Below the pieces are notes generated by a model. The model saw only the letters and a list, made by a program, of their open reading frames with translations, searched no databases and had not been told where the DNA came from. DNA of 64,000 bases from assembly GCF_014648175.1 (NCBI RefSeq), contig NZ_BMQP01000005.1, positions 62,001-126,000 of the forward strand, given 5' to 3'. Of the stretch, positions 62,417-64,000 are shown one piece after another (the stretch's first letter is position 1; each line of letters starts with the position of its first letter). The position numbers were made by a program, and so were the translations under genes. The DNA comes from Planobispora rosea (GTDB lineage Bacteria; Actinomycetota; Actinomycetes; Streptosporangiales; Streptosporangiaceae).

Positions 62417-63657
62417 CCGGCGCCCAGCAGGGAGGTCTCACCGACGATGCGGGCCAGCGCGGCCACCGTGCGGTCTCCGGAGTGCGCGCCGGGCCGCCGC
62501 GGATCCTCCAGGTCGGCCGTCACCCATCGCGCGCCCGTCCCGGAGCCGTCCCCGGGGTCCCCGGGGTCCCCGGGGTCTTCGGAATCCGCGGTCGCGACCG
62601 GTCCCGCCCCCGCGGGTCCGCCGTGGCACAGGACGTGGGTGACCGTGCGCCGCTCGTTGCGGGGGTCGCCGAGGTAGTGCAGGGTGCGGCCGACCAGGGC
62701 GCGGGCGTCGAGTCCCTGGACGTCGTGGTCGTCCTTGATGTTGACGACGAACACCTTGGCGACGGCGCGGGCGGCGGCGATCGCGTCGGCGACTCCGGGG
62801 GTGAGGTAGCTCGGCAGCAACGACGAGTGCGGCGTGCCGGGTCCGTACACGATCAGGTCGGCGTGCATGATGGCGTCCCTGGCCTCCGGGTTGAGGGAGA
62901 TCTCGGCTCCGCCGCGGGCCAGTGCGCGCCGCCGGTGCTCGTCGGGGAGCGCTTCGAGTACGGCCCGCCGCTGCGGGGTGAGCGGCCTGTCGAGGAGGAA
63001 CAGGTCGGAGATGGCGACCGCGTCCTGCGGGGCGACGATGTCGGCCTCGTCCGCCAGGATCCGGCCGTCCTTCTTGAGCGCCACCAGGAAGGCGTTCTCC
63101 CCGCCCGTCACGTTGACGAGCCGTACCGGTGACTCGAACACCTCGGCGCAGGAACGGACCGCGGCGTTGAAGTCCCGGCCCAACCGCAGGTACGCCCCCG
63201 CGAACACGAGGTTGCCGAGGGCGCAGTCCCCCAGTTCGAGCCCGGGCCGGGCGTCGAGCGCGCCCGTCAGGACGGAGAGGTCGCGCACCACCGCGGCCCT
63301 CGCACGGGGCGGCAGCATCCCGTACACCTTCCCGCGGGCCAGCCCGTCCACGAGGTCGTCGAGATCCCTCCGGGTGGCCCGGACGGGCAACCGGTGATCG
63401 AGCACGCCCTTCAGCGCCGCGTGACGCGGATCGTCTCCGTGCAGGTGCAGCAGGAGGTTCTTGCGGAAGTCCGAGGGGCCGAGCATTTCCGGCAGGTAGC
63501 GGCGGAGCGCCCCGGTGGACTGCCCGTTGTCGTATCCGTTGATCACCACGGACAGGTCGACGTCCGGCACGCGCAGGAGGCTGCGGGCGATGCCGGCCCC
63601 GCCTCGCCCCCCGCTGAACAGGACCACCGACGCCCGGCCGAGATGCGGCGTGGTCAT
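62413..63657 (-). CDS. CofD/YvcK-family protein in the glycan operon
   Basis: 414 residues from the ATG at 63657, overlapping the GT2 stop by four bases. The N-terminal nucleotide loop FSGGRGGAGIARSLL and the INGYDNGQSTGALRR motif place it in the CofD/YvcK superfamily, nearer YvcK (VADDGGSSGRLR) than the F420 enzyme. A central YGPGTPHSSLLPSYL motif is conserved. YvcK proteins bind UDP-sugars; CofD transfers phospholactate from a nucleotide diphosphate. Its place beside a nucleotidyltransferase and sugar transferases suggests a sugar-nucleotide or phosphodiester role. The tail has a DPG triple repeat. Confidence 0.82.
   Translation of the reverse strand: MTTPHLGRASVVLFSGGRGGAGIARSLLRVPDVDLSVVINGYDNGQSTGALRRYLPEMLGPSDFRKNLLLHLHGDDPRHAALKGVLDHRLPVRATRRDLDDLVDGLARGKVYGMLPPRARAAVVRDLSVLTGALDARPGLELGDCALGNLVFAGAYLRLGRDFNAAVRSCAEVFESPVRLVNVTGGENAFLVALKKDGRILADEADIVAPQDAVAISDLFLLDRPLTPQRRAVLEALPDEHRRRALARGGAEISLNPEARDAIMHADLIVYGPGTPHSSLLPSYLTPGVADAIAAARAVAKVFVVNIKDDHDVQGLDARALVGRTLHYLGDPRNERRTVTHVLCHGGPAGAGPVATADSEDPGDPGDPGDGSGTGARWVTADLEDPRRPGAHSGDRTVAALARIVGETSLLGAG
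62548..62574 (-). repeat. 9-bp triple repeat in the CofD-like gene
   Basis: Three perfect GTCCCCGGG units (plus strand) encode Asp-Pro-Gly three times near the C-terminus of the protein. Confidence 0.9.
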
Positions 63658-64000
63658 CGGACCTCCAGAGGCGGGCGGGCGGGCTCGCCTGAGGCGGCGG
63701 GCGGGGCCGGGGACCGCAGCACACCCAGGCGGAGCAGCCAGCGCCGGTATCCGAGATACCCCACGAACAGGGCCCGGTCGCGCGCCCCTCGCAGGAACCG
63801 CCATCCCCGGCTGCCGCCGCCGCGCTCCCGGTGTTCGATCGGGATCTCGATCCAGTCGTGGCCGACCTCGACGACCCGGGCGGTGATCTCGGTCGAGCAG
63901 TTCATCCCGCCGGATTCCAGCGGCAGGGCGCGGAAGAGCGGGCCGTACACCACCTTGAAGATCGAGTTGAAGTCGCGGTACCGGGTGCGGTGGAGCAGGT
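63654..64000 (-). CDS. Glycosyltransferase family 2, C-terminal part (cut by window end)
   Basis: The frame is open to the window edge; 114 codons are visible. The segment RYRDFNSIFKVVYGPLFRAL, then GGMNCSTEITARVVEVGHDW and IPIEHRERGGGSRGW, matches the C-terminal part of dolichol-phosphate-mannose-synthase-like GT2 enzymes, which glycosylate polyprenyl phosphate. The tail has a basic amphipathic segment (FLRGARDRALFVGYLGYRRW). It begins upstream of the visible operon and overlaps the CofD-like gene by four bases, so it is part of the same unit. Confidence 0.8.
   Translation of the reverse strand, partial: LLHRTRYRDFNSIFKVVYGPLFRALPLESGGMNCSTEITARVVEVGHDWIEIPIEHRERGGGSRGWRFLRGARDRALFVGYLGYRRWLLRLGVLRSPAPPAASGEPARPPLEVR

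Noticed and set aside
62413..63657. F420 biosynthesis enzyme CofD
   Set aside because: The loop motifs are closer to YvcK, and no cofE, cofC or fbiC-type genes are adjacent; the gene lies within a glycan operon.

Overview
The window reads as a stretch of chromosome from a high-GC actinomycete. Evidence: very GC-rich codon use, frequent GTG and some TTG starts, mycothiol ligase (mshC), a PAC2 protein, the DUF3090/SCO1664 gene group, DUF3099, an InhA-type enoyl reductase behind FabG, GlnR-like operators over nitrate genes and a 6C-like RNA. A Streptosporangiales-type host is my inference; nothing here fixes the genus. I see no tRNA, rRNA, CRISPR array, insertion sequence or prophage.

Layout. 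1-3.8 kb: a two-component pair (kinase cut by the window edge), a GNAT acetyltransferase and a membrane diguanylate cyclase. 4-16.1 kb: two complete oligopeptide/dipeptide ABC transporter operons lying head to tail on the minus strand, each with a binding lipoprotein, two permeases and two ATPases. 16.4-20.2 kb: a small membrane protein, a second two-component pair and a DUF418 membrane protein. 20.3-26.1 kb: HAD hydrolase, MetH, universal stress protein and PAC2 protein. 26.3-36.1 kb: a TetR-like protein without a visible DNA-binding domain, then a nitrate assimilation operon on the minus strand (narK, nasC, nasB-like, nirB, nirD, hemD-winged helix fusion).

36.3-42.7 kb: peptide deformylase, a cold-shock gene with a structured leader, and a minus-strand operon ending in mshC that carries a histidine phosphatase, DUF3090, a kinase-like SCO1664 protein and an NRDE protein; then an aldo/keto reductase. 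42.9-48.5 kb: a secreted anchored protein, inhA and fabG, divergent from a TldD/TldE protease pair with a strong inverted repeat in the shared promoter. 48.6-55.1 kb: an ethanolamine-type permease, an Ntn-hydrolase lipoprotein, dodecin, DUF3099, the 6C-like RNA, a DUF6457-mobA pair, a STAS protein, a winged-helix regulator and moaA. MobA and MoaA supply molybdenum cofactor, which NasC needs.

55.3-64.0 kb: a LanC-like cyclase with a three-cysteine zinc site, then seven genes on the minus strand in which every gene overlaps the next: a GT2 enzyme (cut by the window end), a CofD/YvcK-like protein, a HAD phosphatase, a GlmU/CofC-like nucleotidyltransferase, two GT4 glycosyltransferases and a polysaccharide flippase. 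This cluster appears to build and export a glycan. Its pairing of a nucleotidyltransferase with a CofD-like protein is the most intriguing feature of the window.
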